Shown here: in pieces, positions 1 through 11,305 of the stretch
How the letters are laid out: the number at the start of each line of letters is the position of its first letter
How positions within the stretch are numbered: the stretch's first letter is position 1
NCBI GenBank assembly: GCA_030248295.1
Contig: JASANH010000457.1
Location: 124,001-188,000 of the forward strand
Source of the DNA: Mesodorylaimus sp. YZB2_4
Lineage: Eukaryota; Nematoda; Enoplea; Dorylaimida; Dorylaimidae
Direction: 5' to 3'
DNA: 64,000 nt
Program-made: the position numbers and the translations under genes
The notes under the pieces: generated by a model
Told to the model about the DNA's origin: nothing
What the model saw: the letters and a program-made list of their open reading frames with translations, nothing else
Database searches by the model: none

Positions 1-224
1 TGAAGATTTTGATAAGAAATAAATATATGAAACGTCTTTCTGCCGCCTTAGTGCTTCTACTAACCTCGACTGTGACCTTCCGGGCCTTGCAGAAGAAGTG
101 TTCTGGATAGAGCATTTTCAATGCATTGCAAATGTGCCTGCCACACTGGCGATCGATCTACAACATTTTTCTATTGTACATTTTTCGTGCTTAATGAATT
201 TTATGCACTCCCATAGTTTCCGTT

Positions 225-520
225 CGATATGATAAGCCAGACCGTGATTTGACCAACTCACTGCCGGGCGCCCCTGACTGGCTGAGGGCATCCTGCAGCA
301 GCAACTGCTTGTGAGTCCCGTGATGATAATGGCGAGAAGAGAGGTTCCTTACCTGACTGGTGTTGCTTCCTGGTACGAGAGTCACTTTTCCAATTCTCTA
401 CTCGTTCCGCATTCGCCATTTGACGGCGAGGCGTCCAGAGCCAGTTGGGCAAGGCCAGCGACTGACGTACTGAATATTCCTCGAAGACGTCTCCCTCTCT
501 GGGCTTAATAGCGAGTAGCT
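225..520 (-). repeat. SINE-like dispersed repeat, diverged copy
   Basis: On the minus strand this stretch follows the same order of words as the repeat at 15238-15551: CGCTGGC..TTGGAC, then CTGGCTC, AATGG..GAACG, AGAGAATT.GGAAA, ACACCAGTC, and ATGCCCTC. The tRNA-like head seen in the 15.5-kb copy is poorly kept here. Short open frames cross it on both strands but none looks like a gene. The copy is old, with many substitutions and small gaps. Confidence 0.55.
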
Positions 521-1189
521 CGCTGCTAGCCGAGATAGAACTGCTGTCTCCCATTAAGGCCTGCTGGCTCAAACAATGGGGGACCTACGCCTGAACCCAA
601 ATCAAGATTAAACCACCGGGGCTCCCCATATTGTAGATGGTTTCCACGCTACGTCTATTAGAACAGTGCGCTGGGCTCTTCACTATTCTTACTCGCACTC
701 CTTCACAAGTGTTGCAGTGTTTTTCTTCTATAAATGCAAATATTCGACGCAATGATGGGATTACCAGGTTTAAGAAAATACTATAGCCCGGAATCAAGCG
801 ATCTCTATACCCGCCAATGCCCTTTGTTTCAGTCTAACAGATTTATAATAATCAGTTATAATAAAATAAGAGGCAATAATCATTCACTTGTGAGAAGATA
901 TTGCAGGATATTCGTAAGAAATTCTACTTGCAAAGATTATCGGAAGAGCTTTTGACTTTTTTAGAGCAGATGTGCACCTGTTTTTAAAATGAAATACGGT
1001 TCGTGCTGTATGTTGTAACTTGGTTTGTAATGACTTGTGTGATAATTTGGTTTTGAGACACTTTTGCTTCGTGGGGGCCAGCTCAAGGTAGTTTTGTTCC
1101 TGAATAGACAGCTTTAGACAGCCTTCATTCAGTACCGAGAAAAGCTTTTCAAAAAATATCCAGCTCCTTTAAATCTGCCAAGATGGAAT
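521..1189. other. No gene seen
   Basis: AT-rich sequence with only short random frames. I see no exon with plausible splice sites and no clear repeat. Confidence 0.5.
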
Positions 1190-2035
1190 TATTGGTTGGT
1201 ACGGGACGCACCAAGCCTCAGGTGCGCGTACGGTGAAAAGAGCCGGTGTCATGACATAATGCGTCCGGCTAGACTCATCATGACGTCATAGTGAGTGCGA
1301 GGGTATCATAATGCGTCCAGGAGGCTTAAAAGCAACAAAGCCGATCCAAATGTGCTATCTGTTCTCCTTGGAAATGTACATGCGGCCCATGCGGCAACGT
1401 TGAGGGCGTGTATATGCTCAAAGAAAACAGGTTATAGACTGTACTGTCGTAACATCATATATACCATGCCATATAACTTAACATCAAAACGATGCAAAAG
1501 TCAACAAAACAAAGCGAAGACTTGAAGGCGATATAAAGGCAAGGCGATAAAGAGAATAAAGGAATACGATATATACAACGGTACGAAATGATGCGAACGA
1601 TTGACAATAAAAATCGCTTATCGGACGAGCGAATCTTAGGCTTGAACTGGACCCAAGCAAACCCACTGACCTGTGGACCTTAATCGGTCTCCAATAGATC
1701 TGCAGCAACTTGCAACTCAAGATCTGAATCCCACGAGTGATCTTCTCGCATCTTTGTCTTTTGGAAGTAGTCCACAGTGGCCTGTTGCAGGTATCGGCTT
1801 TCGTTCTTGTTGATTTCATCGCAGATCGATTTGCGAAGAGCCAAATGATTGAATTGGTAATGATATGGCCAAGGTCCGGAACGGACAGTTGCCAGCTCAA
1901 CACTTACCGTGGACGCAATATGATTGCCCTGGATGCATTATGATGACCGCTGACCAATAATAATGCGTCCTCCCGGACCCTTTTTGACGAGGACGCATTA
2001 TGACGCGACACGGGTAGGTCGACCCTGGCTATAGC
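1190..2035. mobile_element. DNA-transposon-like element with repeated subterminal motif ATAATGCGTCC
   Basis: The motif CATAATGCGTCC or its complement occurs at 1255-1266 and 1307-1318 on the left, and at 1911-1922, 1931-1942, about 1959-1970 and 1991-2002 on the right. Most right-hand copies are inverted relative to the left ones, giving inverted clusters around about 600 bp. Subterminal motif clusters of this kind are typical of transposase binding sites in non-autonomous DNA transposons. No target duplication could be fixed, so the ends are approximate. The interior has a minus-strand coding-like frame, listed separately. Confidence 0.5.
1680..1941 (-). pseudogene. Coding-like fragment inside the 1.2-2.0-kb element
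   Basis: A minus-strand frame without an ATG ends in TAA at 1680-1682. It reads through about 85 codons with protein-like composition: a part containing WPYHYQFNHLALRKSICDEI, then ESRYLQQATVDYFQKTKM, then a mixed acidic end with DLELQVAADLLETD. The frame begins in the right-hand motif cluster of the element. It may be the last exon of a transposase, a captured piece of a host gene, or a real C-terminal exon. I do not recognise the family, and chance is not excluded. Confidence 0.3.
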
Positions 2036-3470
2036 ACAGTCCAGAAATATTTTTCTTTCATGTATGACTTGTATTCTTTCCTTTATTTGAGTGCTGGCAA
2101 ACTGGCAGCGCTCTTACAATTGGTTTCTTTACTAGTTTTTAGTGATTCATGTATTTTGATTTGAATGATTCGACCAGAAGTCCAGAGTGATTGTAATGTA
2201 ACTACAGTTGAGTCCACTTGTAGTCACACCGGATAGCGTCGCACTCCGGTTATTATCACCTCAGTTTTTTTGGAAATCCCAAATTTTTTCTCAATATTTA
2301 CAGTAGTGTGTATTATGAGTTTGCTATCACTCTGAATTTCGGCTCAGTTCGCTTGCCGTCACTTATATTTTAGGGCCGAGCAGAATAAGCGTCAGAAAAC
2401 CGTCACAATTTTGGCAGTCTGAAACAAGTGCAAAATCATCAAAAACTAGGATTTGTCGCAAGAAAACGCGTACATTTAGGAGCATGGCGCCTTATGCTCC
2501 ATCTTTGAAGCGGACTTGACAGTCAATTTATTAAATGATATATTATTACTCTATTTTCTCAAAAACTGTAGATATTCGAGGCGTCTTTCAAGCCTAGGAA
2601 ACACGCAGCTTTGGGGAGGGGACATAGGCGAATATTTTCAGATATTTTTCGTCTTCTTCAAGAACCTTACAGGATGAATTGTGTCTATACAGTACCTTAT
2701 GATTCCGCATTCGTATTGCAGCGCGATAACTCTATTTCTGTATTTTTTCGAACTCGTAAAGTACCTTCTTTTTGGTCTCGACTAACTCAGTGACGTCACT
2801 TTTTTAAAAACATTCTTCGGAAACCAAACTCTCAGTGTACAAAATTATCACAAACTGAGATCTTTGCTGGCTATTTATTTGAAACTACGTTCCAGAAACT
2901 GCACAGATTGGTTTCGGTTCCACCACGAACCTCGAATTGCAGTTCACCGGAAATCAGCGCATTCAAGCGGGTCATTGGGTCCGAGGGCATTCAGATAACG
3001 AAGAATGGCCAGAGTGGCTTGTGGCTCGTACTTTTTACTTCGATGATACCAATCAAACGCATTTTGGGAACACTGCTTTGTCAGAAGTGGTCGTGTACAG
3101 TCGATGTGGCATTTGATGTTTCTAAAAAAGAGAGTGATCTGATCTTGGCACTATGAGCGGAGATATCGACAGAATATTCACTCCTCACATTGGACTTTTT
3201 GCAAAAGCAGTGTTTCTGTTAGCCGTGCGTTTTACATGGCCGGGTTGAGAGTAAAGTTAGCTTGGTATTGTAAGCGTGATTTTGTAGCTGGGTCATGCTA
3301 GAAATTCTACCACCGTTTTTATGTCACGGCTAAGAGCAACGTGCTGCTCTGATTTATGCCTGCAGAATGTTGACGCACATTCAGCGTCTACCTCGCAAAC
3401 TGCTAGTGGATTTTTGTCTGCTCCCTTATAATCCAATGTATTCTATCGCTCAGCTCATAATCAGGCAAAC
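2036..3470. other. No gene seen
   Basis: AT-rich stretch with short frames only. The frame near 2908-3156 has no start context or splice sites that make it convincing. No tandem or inverted repeat stands out. Confidence 0.5.
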
Positions 3471-4327
3471 TTACGCGCAAGCTTTTCGGGCTGCATCGGC
3501 ATTCTTCTTCTGATCAGTCTCGTAATTCACTTCAACTGGCGCTTCTCGTTCCTCGAAACTGAATCCTGTCGCAGCTCGAACACTCAGCGGTGCTCCACAT
3601 TGCTTCTCACACGGCTTCTGATCCCTTATGATCTTGGTGCAATTCTCAGCATCCGAGTAGGCGTTAAAGTCACTGACATCATTCACAGGGTAGCACACCA
3701 AGTCTCTATCTTTAGCGTGCTCGAGCAATGTAATCTGTTGGAGGTCGGATTTCGGGCAACTTTCCATGCATTTTTTCGTGGTATCTGATCTTCTGAAAAT
3801 AAGAACATTTCGCAAAAGAGAATAAAATATGGAAAACATTGGCTTACTTGCACATTTCCTCCAACATATCGTGCACATTACTGACAGCTGCTTGCTTCAA
3901 CTGTTCGCTGCCTGCGCCAGACTGATCAGCTATGCCGAGGGCCTTGGCTTTTTGGATTAGCATAAGCTTATATCGAGAACTGATTTCATTGATATCCCTC
4001 GAATGTTCAGTCAGACACTGCTTGATGCAATCATTCGGATCTGCCAGTTTTTGAAGTTTTGATGACCTAAAATAATGAACACCTATGAAATCTTGATTTT
4101 TCACTTTTTTTGGGAGTATTACCGTTTTAGCCTCAACTGCGCGCTGGCGCTGTGAGGCATTGCTTGGGCTTGCCAGAGCAGTAAGCCTGCAATTAAAAGA
4201 AAAATGAAATCCTTAGGATGAAAAGTCCGGTATGAAGCGAACAGTAAAACAAAACCAAAACGAAGAACAAAAATTGGAAATCCTAGCACTCACCAGCCAT
4301 AAGGAGAGTAAAGCAAAAGCACTGCAT
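3471..4327 (-). CDS. Small secreted Cys-rich protein, four exons
   Basis: Joining 4327-4294, 4186-4123, 4066-3848 and 3792-3471 gives a 212-residue protein with all splice sites GT-AG and phases that match. The N-terminus MQCFCFTLLMAGLLLWQAQA is a clear signal peptide split by intron 1. It is followed by a dibasic LKR. The mature part has pairs of Cys in CxxxC spacing (DCIKQC, KCMESC, CEKQC) plus single Cys near helical, charged stretches, and ends in a Lys/Ala-rich tail. The pattern recalls nematode secreted Cys-helix families such as CPG4/DUF19-like proteins, but I cannot assign it. It is expected to be extracellular; the ligand or partner is unknown. The gene stands alone; the next gene is on the other strand. 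Confidence 0.7.
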
Positions 4328-5355
4328 CCTTGCAGAATTGTCAACTCAAGTATTCTTTAAGAAAGAACCTTTCAAATTGAGACTCTGGAAAAGTAAGTAG
4401 ACTAGCACTATTTGTAGTCGAAGTTTTGGTCGCCCTCGAAGAAGATAGAGAGACATACCTGCACAGCAGAAAACGCGTAGGTGTCCAGAACCCGTGACAG
4501 TTGACTCGAAACTGGATTCTAACACATTCATAAAAGACAAAACCTCCGTCTTTTCACCTTCTCACGATTCTGACAACAGGTCGGCGGTAGCGTGACGTCA
4601 ATTATCAATGAAAGAGATTTTATGCAATCTGGTAGGGAGCAGTAATAACGCCTATTGTCGGACTAGGTGTAAGCAAAAGCACGAGATTTCATGTCAAATG
4701 TGGGATTCGACGATCAACTCGTGGCGTTGTTTATGATTTTCTCTTTTGTGACTGGCAGGCGAAAGAGACTGTTACCAAATGTAGGAAACAGAAAGATGAA
4801 AATAGATTCATGGCTCCTGAAAAACATTGAAAGCTAACACCTACTTGCATGACTAGGCCTCACTGCGGCATGGAATAATAGGCGTTTCCGCTGCGTTTGT
4901 GCGACTTTTTGCGTCCAGCGGATACTGTCAAATGTTAGTATTCCGCTTGACGGCAGATTTTGTTTCAGAATTTGAAGCAGCTTGCTGCACCGCGTATACG
5001 TAACATGACAGAAAACGATTCAGACATGCACTTTCACAGCAGATGTGGCGAACCGGATGAAAGTTAAGTGCGCAGTGCAGTTTTGCAGGCCGCGTTGACA
5101 ATCAAAGAGCTGCCTCGGCTGTGTACACTGCTTGGCAGCTGATTTTGAGCATTTCGCAAGAATGTGATTCCGCTGTGCAATACTGCCCAAACATTCCAGC
5201 AGTGGGTGCTAAAACATGCGCGCAATATGCAACGTGTAAAAGCCGGGCTCGTTCCTTTACACTAGAACGATATCACACAGTACACCCAGCTAAGAATTTA
5301 TTCATGCTACGTTCTTGGTTTCCAGTCGGTTACGTCAGAAGTGCTTGATTACAGC
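4328..5355. other. Divergent intergenic region
   Basis: Lies between two genes transcribed away from each other, so it should hold both promoters. I see no repeat or coding exon; the plus-strand frame at 5121-5348 lacks supporting features. Confidence 0.45.
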
Positions 5356-6208
5356 ATGGCCCCGATCTGTTGCCGACCAGACTCGTATGGCATCGATATG
5401 AATATGGTGTGGCCAGTGGCATTGGGTACGACGATCACATCAGTGATTTTAATAATGACGATCATGCTGTGCGGCTGTTGCGATCAAAACAAAAAGGAGC
5501 CGAACGCAAAACCTTCTTTGCCCCAAAAGATATCGCCCTCGACTCGAGAGACGCCTCGCACTGCCACGCTAGAAGCAGTGACTGCTCAATCACCCTCAAA
5601 CGTCTCCGCGGTCTCGCTCATATCGATAAGTAGTCGTCAACGTGCCCAGCCGGACGATTACGATGACTGGGCCGCGCAAGCGAAGCTGGCACCATCGTTG
5701 CAAATAGAAAGCTGGAAAGAAAAGGTAGATCCCCCCCCCCCGTTTTGTGGTCCTTATCTTCACTAAAATATGGCCTTCGATGTTTCAGCTGGGCCAAGGC
5801 GCAGGCTACAACAGCGGGCCCCCAGCAGTCCATTGCGACAGGTCCCAAGCCCCCAGTTTGGCTCTGAATAGCTTCCGGGATGGTGACAACAAAGGATTCA
5901 AGCCCGCTTCGGACAAGGAATTCATCCAACCACCTCCACTCGAAAGCGAGAGTACCGAAGTCAAAGTTTCGCCCAGCCAGGTGGTTCAAGGACCTCAATC
6001 TAAACCGAGGCCACTTAGTCCGCGACGAAGCGTTCTAGTGTTCAAAAAGCCGGAAATGTCAAGGAGCCAAAGCGTCTCGCTAGATCAGTCGGCGGACGGC
6101 AGTCAGTCCGTGAACCCGTATCCAACCGTGGTCGAGGAAACGACCTCCCCACCCCATCGCCCTCGTTGGATGAAAAAGAAACGAAAGAGTAGGAAGAGAA
6201 AACAGTGA
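5356..6208 (+). CDS. Single-pass membrane protein with long basic cytoplasmic tail, two exons
   Basis: Exons 5356-5724 and 5789-6208 join in phase 0 (AAG|GTAGAT and tttcag|CTG) to give 262 residues. A short Cys-containing N-terminus (CCRPDSYG) is followed by one hydrophobic segment of about 25 residues (VWPVALGTTITSVILIMTIM), then LCGCC, a likely palmitoylation site. The rest is a disordered tail rich in Ser, Pro and Gln that ends in a Lys/Arg cluster (KKKRKSRKRKQ). The start ATG follows an acceptor-like ttacag by one base, so either a further 5' exon or trans-splicing is possible. The 64-bp intron holds an 11-C run. I do not recognise the family. Type and topology are inferred from the positive residues after the membrane segment. 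Confidence 0.65.
5731..5741. repeat. C11 homopolymer in an intron
   Basis: Eleven consecutive C directly after the 5' splice site of the membrane-protein gene. Other long C or G runs are at about 15767-15779, 17932-17954, 51127-51138, 54175-54189 and 62084-62093. Confidence 0.9.
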
Positions 6209-6448
6209 TCGCTTGTGAAGGTTTGCGGGTGACAGCAAGAGGGACTGGGCGATAAGGCTGTATCTGCATGTGTCCTTTGCTTCTGTTCTGACTTACTGGG
6301 ATCTTCAAGAAGCATCAGAGCCTGTATTAATCACAATATGTTTATTAAGTATCCATTATCTACGATATTGGGTTAATCTTAAAAAACTCTTATCATCATT
6401 TGCCCTTACCAGCCCAACCCATCGATTGCATTCACTGCTATTGTCTTG

Positions 6449-7441
6449 TCATTTTGGGTTGTCTTGATTATCCGGAGACTGCGATTGTATTAAATAATTC
6501 CAGATATCTACTTGACCCTGTAACCAGCTTCTACTTTGTTCTCCTTTCTTTGCTCTCGCTTGACCAGGCTGGCCTTCCTCAAATCCAATGTAATCTACGA
6601 AAACCAATTTGACTCCTTCAGCCACAATCTCCGTGTCGTTCTTGCCCAGCGGGATCACATCAGCAACCGCGAGGTACAGCTTGCGCTCATCTGCTCGGGG
6701 CACATAAATGAAAACTTGCTGCCTGGGTTTTATCACTTGATCAAATGCGAAGATCTGGTTTCCATCTGCAGGGTCGATAACTTCACCAGAAATCTTGACG
6801 GAAGAGAATGGCATATCTGAGGACGCAAAACGTATGGCCAAATATCCAGCTTTGACTTCGCTTTCATCGCGAATCCAAGATTGTCGAAGGAATTTAACCC
6901 GCGAAGGGCTCGACTGGACTTTGGTGCTTATTATGGAGCAACGTGTGCATCTATTTTTCATAGGATTCTGAGCATCAATCAAGTCCTCAGAACGGTTTTG
7001 ACGACCAAGATCGTCAGGTAAAAAGATTCGTTTTCCAAGTATACGCGGCTGTTCCAGCACTACATCGAATTCAGCGCAGACTAAGTACCAATTGTCCTCG
7101 AGGATTTTCTGATCAGTTAATTCTACCAGTCTAACGAACTCGGCTTGGGTGACGTCCAAATTGAAAGCATAAATTTCTAATGCGCGTTTGTAAGATACGA
7201 GGTGACGATCCAAGTCTTCTTCCTCCAGCACGACCGAGTCCAAAATGTCTGAATCTTGCACTCTAGCCAACAAGACCTTCTTGGCGTTGATCGGCAATCT
7301 CAAAATTCTCGCGGTATTATTCTTGGAATCAATGCCACTGCCGTATTCAACCAAGCCAGGGTCATACTTGCAAAGCTCATTGGTAAGCTCTGCTTGAGCT
7401 GCTGCCAGGAAAGAAAGTGCGAGAAAGCACAACAAGTGCAT
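6449..7441 (-). CDS. Secreted protein of unknown family, single exon
   Basis: An uninterrupted 330-residue frame from ATG at 7441. The frame stays open upstream to about 7693, but that part is not protein-like and the signal peptide MHLLCFLALSFLAAAQA fixes the start. The mature protein has NNT and NRS N-glycosylation sequons, two nearby Cys (RCTRC), and mixed beta-like stretches such as VKISGEVIDP and QQVFIYVPRADERKLYLAVA. The tail is Gln/Asn-rich. No domain is recognised. It should be secreted or lumenal. It is divergent to the small-heat-shock-like gene starting at 8378, with about 0.9 kb between them. Confidence 0.7.
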   Translation of the reverse strand: MHLLCFLALSFLAAAQAELTNELCKYDPGLVEYGSGIDSKNNTARILRLPINAKKVLLARVQDSDILDSVVLEEEDLDRHLVSYKRALEIYAFNLDVTQAEFVRLVELTDQKILEDNWYLVCAEFDVVLEQPRILGKRIFLPDDLGRQNRSEDLIDAQNPMKNRCTRCSIISTKVQSSPSRVKFLRQSWIRDESEVKAGYLAIRFASSDMPFSSVKISGEVIDPADGNQIFAFDQVIKPRQQVFIYVPRADERKLYLAVADVIPLGKNDTEIVAEGVKLVFVDYIGFEEGQPGQARAKKGEQSRSWLQGQVDIWNYLIQSQSPDNQDNPK

Positions 7442-7685
7442 GCCGACTGTTGCCTGGTTGTCCGAGTTGTTTGACTGGCAAACCGTCCTCTTTGAACCCT
7501 GTAGAACTCCGAAACAGAGCGACTGACCCTTCCTTGTCAACCTACAGTGCAAGAAATTCGTCATGTTCATGCGGATCACTGGACTACATCCTCGCACCCT
7601 CGAGCAAGACACGGCCACCGTCAAACTGTGCGCACCGACTCTGTAGAAAAAGATAAACATAGCACTGCGACTGTGTCCAGTGTGG

Positions 7686-7747
7686 AAGGTCACCGAAGGT
7701 CGAGGACAGTAGCCAATGGCCGTTCAAGGTTACGACGCAGAAGGTCA
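7686..7747 (+). promoter_or_regulatory. Cluster of nuclear-receptor-like half sites
   Basis: AAGGTCA at 7686-7692, AAGGTC at 7696-7701, CAAGGTTA at 7725-7732 and AAGGTCA at 7741-7747 lie in 62 bp, with a CCAAT word at about 7713. AAGGTCA is the known extended half site bound by FTZ-F1/ERR-type receptors. The site lies between two divergent genes. Function is inferred only from the words. Confidence 0.3.
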
Positions 7748-8131
7748 TATCTCACAGCCATAGACAGGCTCGCAACGAGGAGTCACTTTTCTGTATATGC
7801 ATCTGCTACAAAAGAGAGTTCGCGCATAGAAGCAACTTTATTTTTTTCGAGATATATGCGACAAGACCCTTTCTTGTCTGCGCACAATGTCTCCGAAAGA
7901 TTGCTCACCGATAACAGCGGCGTGTCTGAAAAAAAAGCAGCAACAAGGCATTTGATTTCAACTTAACTCCGGAGGCCGTCTGAAATTCCAGCAACGCGAC
8001 CTTCGCTAGTTGCTCTTCCCGTAACGCGGGAACTTTCTTCCCTGCCGTAATCTTATCCATGCACGAAGTGTTGGTAAAACAAGTCCAAGGTATTTTAGGC
8101 GAGGTATGGCCAAACAATGAAAAAAGTACCT

Positions 8132-8144
8132 TTCGAGAAAGTTA
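8132..8144 (+). promoter_or_regulatory. Possible heat-shock element
   Basis: TTCgaGAAagTTA fits the alternating nTTCnnGAAnnTTC pattern with one mismatch in the third unit. It lies about 235 bp upstream of the small-heat-shock-like gene. A single match of this length can arise by chance. Confidence 0.25.
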
Positions 8145-8377
8145 TCTAAGCAAGCTCATATTCGTGCCAACAGTATTAGCCATACAGTCATTGACCCTAC
8201 TGATCCCATTTTCTGACGCAAGTAGAATGACAGACAGCGAGGATACTGTGTCTCATGCCCTGTGCGCATCTTATACGAAGACGAATTTTGTCGTAAGTCA
8301 CTCTCTGCCCATTTCACTTCGTCACCCACACCCTTTACCAGCCCTCTTCCTATATCTGGTGAACTCAAACTTAAGGA

Positions 8378-9729
8378 ATGAGTAGACCCGAGTCCAGAAA
8401 TGATGGGCCCCATTTTTGGGTAGCCGACTCGCATAGTGTCCAGACGACACGGCAATTCAATTTATTGCGTGGGAAACCGATCAAAGCTGCATTAGATATT
8501 TTGCAAGCCGAGAATAGCCGTCGTCGGAGAAGGCTAAGCGAGGATTCGGGCTTGGAAGTATCACCCCCTCCAGAAGAAGAGAATGCCACAGCGTCGGCCA
8601 ATTGCATACCTACCGCCTTGAAACAGGCTCAGCAGCAAGCTGTGATCTCGGGAAAGCCACAACAGCAACCAGGGGTCGCCGTAGCTAATTTACTTCAGAA
8701 TGCTAAATCTCAGTACACTTGGGATTGGCCGCTGGGGCCTGCCAAGATCACAAACACGGATGAAAGATTCGAAATACGCCTACCGCTGGGACCTTTCCAG
8801 GAAAAGGAGATATGGGTAAGTGGAGCTCCTCGTATTGCAGATAAGCAGGGATCCAGTGTCATTCGAGCGAGTCTGGTGACTCCGCTGAAATGATGAATTC
8901 GCTGCCACTGATCGTGAGATTAGGAGAGCTTACTTCTTGGTCCTGATCACTCTCGCATACTTTTTCTAGTGCATGTATCACAAAATGCGGATCTGCCAAA
9001 TGTGAGAGACAGACGAAGCCACTTGTTCATTCTGAGCTATGTCTTCAATTCTACGCTGCTCCTCTCCAAGGCAAACTGAGAACGAGTAAGGCCATGTGAG
9101 CCCCGCAGTTAGTTCTAATCCTTACGATATCGGAGATACACACGCCACTTGGCGCCTGCTATCAAATATGCCCTATCTTACCCGCTTACTGTGGTGCGAT
9201 CTTTGAAATTTTTACCTTCGGGCACTGTACACAGTAATAGCTAGCAGACAAAACTCTTTCCAGTCTGTACGGCTGCTAATAGCTATTTTCCTCTAACCGT
9301 GAGGCTACACCACAAAAGGAGGATCTGCTGGACGTTGATGTTGTTACCTGTCGCCACGGGCAAGGGCTTTGCCATATCGTGATTGTGATACAGGAATTCA
9401 AAGATGAAACCTGGTGTATCTGATCCTCTACTGAATCCTCAGCAGCTAAGATCCTCTCATCCGCTTTACTGGTCTCTCACAGTATCTCTTTTCAGGCCTC
9501 AGTTGTCGGCAACGAGCTGACAGTATGTTTGGACGCAACGAATCGACCCGGGGAAGAGGTACGGGCCAAAGATCGATATATTCAGCGGAAATATACCTTG
9601 CCCTTGAATGTCGAGCCCCACACGTCGAAATTCAACATTGTTAACAAAACCATGCTGCGTTTGACCATTGAAAAGGATCGTCCAGTCAAGCTCGCGCTGG
9701 CTTCATGTCGACCCGATGAGTCCGGCTAA
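8378..9729 (+). CDS. Small-heat-shock (alpha-crystallin)-like protein, copy A, two exons
   Basis: Exons 8378-8815 and 9496-9729 join in phase 0 (TGG|GTAAGT, tttcag|GCC) for 223 residues. The first half is low-complexity with a basic RRRRR run, an EDSGLEVSPPPEEE patch and Gln repeats. The second half reads like an alpha-crystallin domain: FEIRLPLGPFQEKEIW, then VVGNELTV, then RYIQRKYTLPLNVEP and a final TMLRLTIEK strand. That order (function of strand, VxGNxLxV, then YxLPxxV) is the family pattern, but the classic C-terminal IXI motif is not seen and the assignment is moderate. If correct, it is an ATP-independent chaperone. Copy B (19345-20571, minus) has the same intron position and phase. 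Confidence 0.65.
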
Positions 9730-11305
9730 GAGAAGGCTTTATTCACGCACTGATATCTTGGTCTGAATACGCTATAAGAATTATGCGAAGTTAAGATTTG
9801 GGCTTAAATGATCGGAAGGTGTGTGCATAGAATAGAATAACACTTTTTACGACGATTCTCTTTTTTCAAAAGTAAAAATCTTGTAAAAATATGCAGCTGC
9901 ACATGAGTTATGACTACCATCTTCCGTTCAAATGCTTCAAATGCTTCAGATGTCAGTCGTGGCATTTTTGGGTGTTCAATATTATTATGCACTTTATTTT
10001 TCCATCTCTTGCCATTTTGTAATTTTTGCTTTCATGAGTAGGAGGAAGCCCAGATATCATCTTCCATGCACAGGTCAGTTCCATGTTGGGCCCGCATGAA
10101 TTCACTTGGTAGTACTGATGCTCACAAACCCCACGTGGGCATGTCCAGCCACCATGCTCTACACTCGGTTCCATGTCATCCATATGGATCTAAAATGAAA
10201 GTTCGGTGGAATCGCAGGTGGCAGCACGGATATCATTGTTGTAATTTCAAGTGGACTTCGATGGAATCCTGTAAATTCAGCTGCACCACGACAATTTTCG
10301 GGAGCTGTCGTGGATACCTGAGCAAGTCTGGTGTTTTTTTATTGGATGACGCGCATGCTATCAGAATCATAAATTTAGGGAGGGTTATTATTGTCGCAGC
10401 TCTAAATTTTCGCTCAAAATCCCATCTAGAGGAGTATTGTGAGGAACAAAATAGACCGGCAACCACATTATTTGACAGCTCACTTGAAGATCAAGTGTAA
10501 TACTGTAGATATTCCTTCCTAGTTTGTAAGCAGGGATCCTGTACAGTTTGTGTATGCCCCTGCGCACTAAGCGCAAATACACAACTGAATGCATATGTAT
10601 TAGTGACTAGGCCAGATCTCACCCACCCCATGCTGCCCTATGTAAATCAACGGACCATATATAGACCGCTATGAAATGCCATTATAAAGCAAGCATCAAC
10701 TCGAAATTACGAGCCCAAGAACTGATGCATTGAAGCAATCATTCGAATACTCAGCAATGATCTTGTGGAACGATCTTCGATATGAATTGGGTTTTAGTTC
10801 ATACTAAAATGGCTCGCTCCGCTGGCAGTTTTCTATTGCTCGCTTCGCTCGCGGAAGCTTCTATTCAGTGGAGGCTTACATGTGCGCCATTGCAGTGCGT
10901 CTTCAAAAAACGCTGATCAAAATCATACCGGAAAGCAAGCGAATTATCGAAAAAATAACTGTAAAAGTAACTCATAAACAAGTCGTTCATATTGGGCCAT
11001 TCATAAAGGATGTCCACCCCACCCTGATGCTACATATCTAATCTTCCATTTTACTTGAGCAAGCCTGATAGGAATTTTCCCTCGCTTGAACGATTCCCTT
11101 TTTCCGCCCGTTACATCCCCGCTCGGCAAATTATTGTAATCCGGCCTAACAGGGTTAGGTCAATGTACCTGCCCGTGTTGGACGGGTCGGTACACAGGTT
11201 GTCTTAATCTAATATAAACTTCTCCGCTGTGCCGCATGTCCGTCTTTCGCAGAAAACCAGTCTGTCCTTATCCCTCCAGTTCAGATCGCGTAGGCCGGCC
11301 AAACC
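9730..11305. other. Intergenic with faint repeat similarity
   Basis: No gene seen. 10060-10270 is rich in TTCCATG, CCATATGG and GTGGAATC words like those of the 15.95-16.80-kb region, so an old copy of the same repeat is likely. A TATA-like tctaatataaactt lies near 11208, about 95 bp before the receptor start. Confidence 0.4.
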
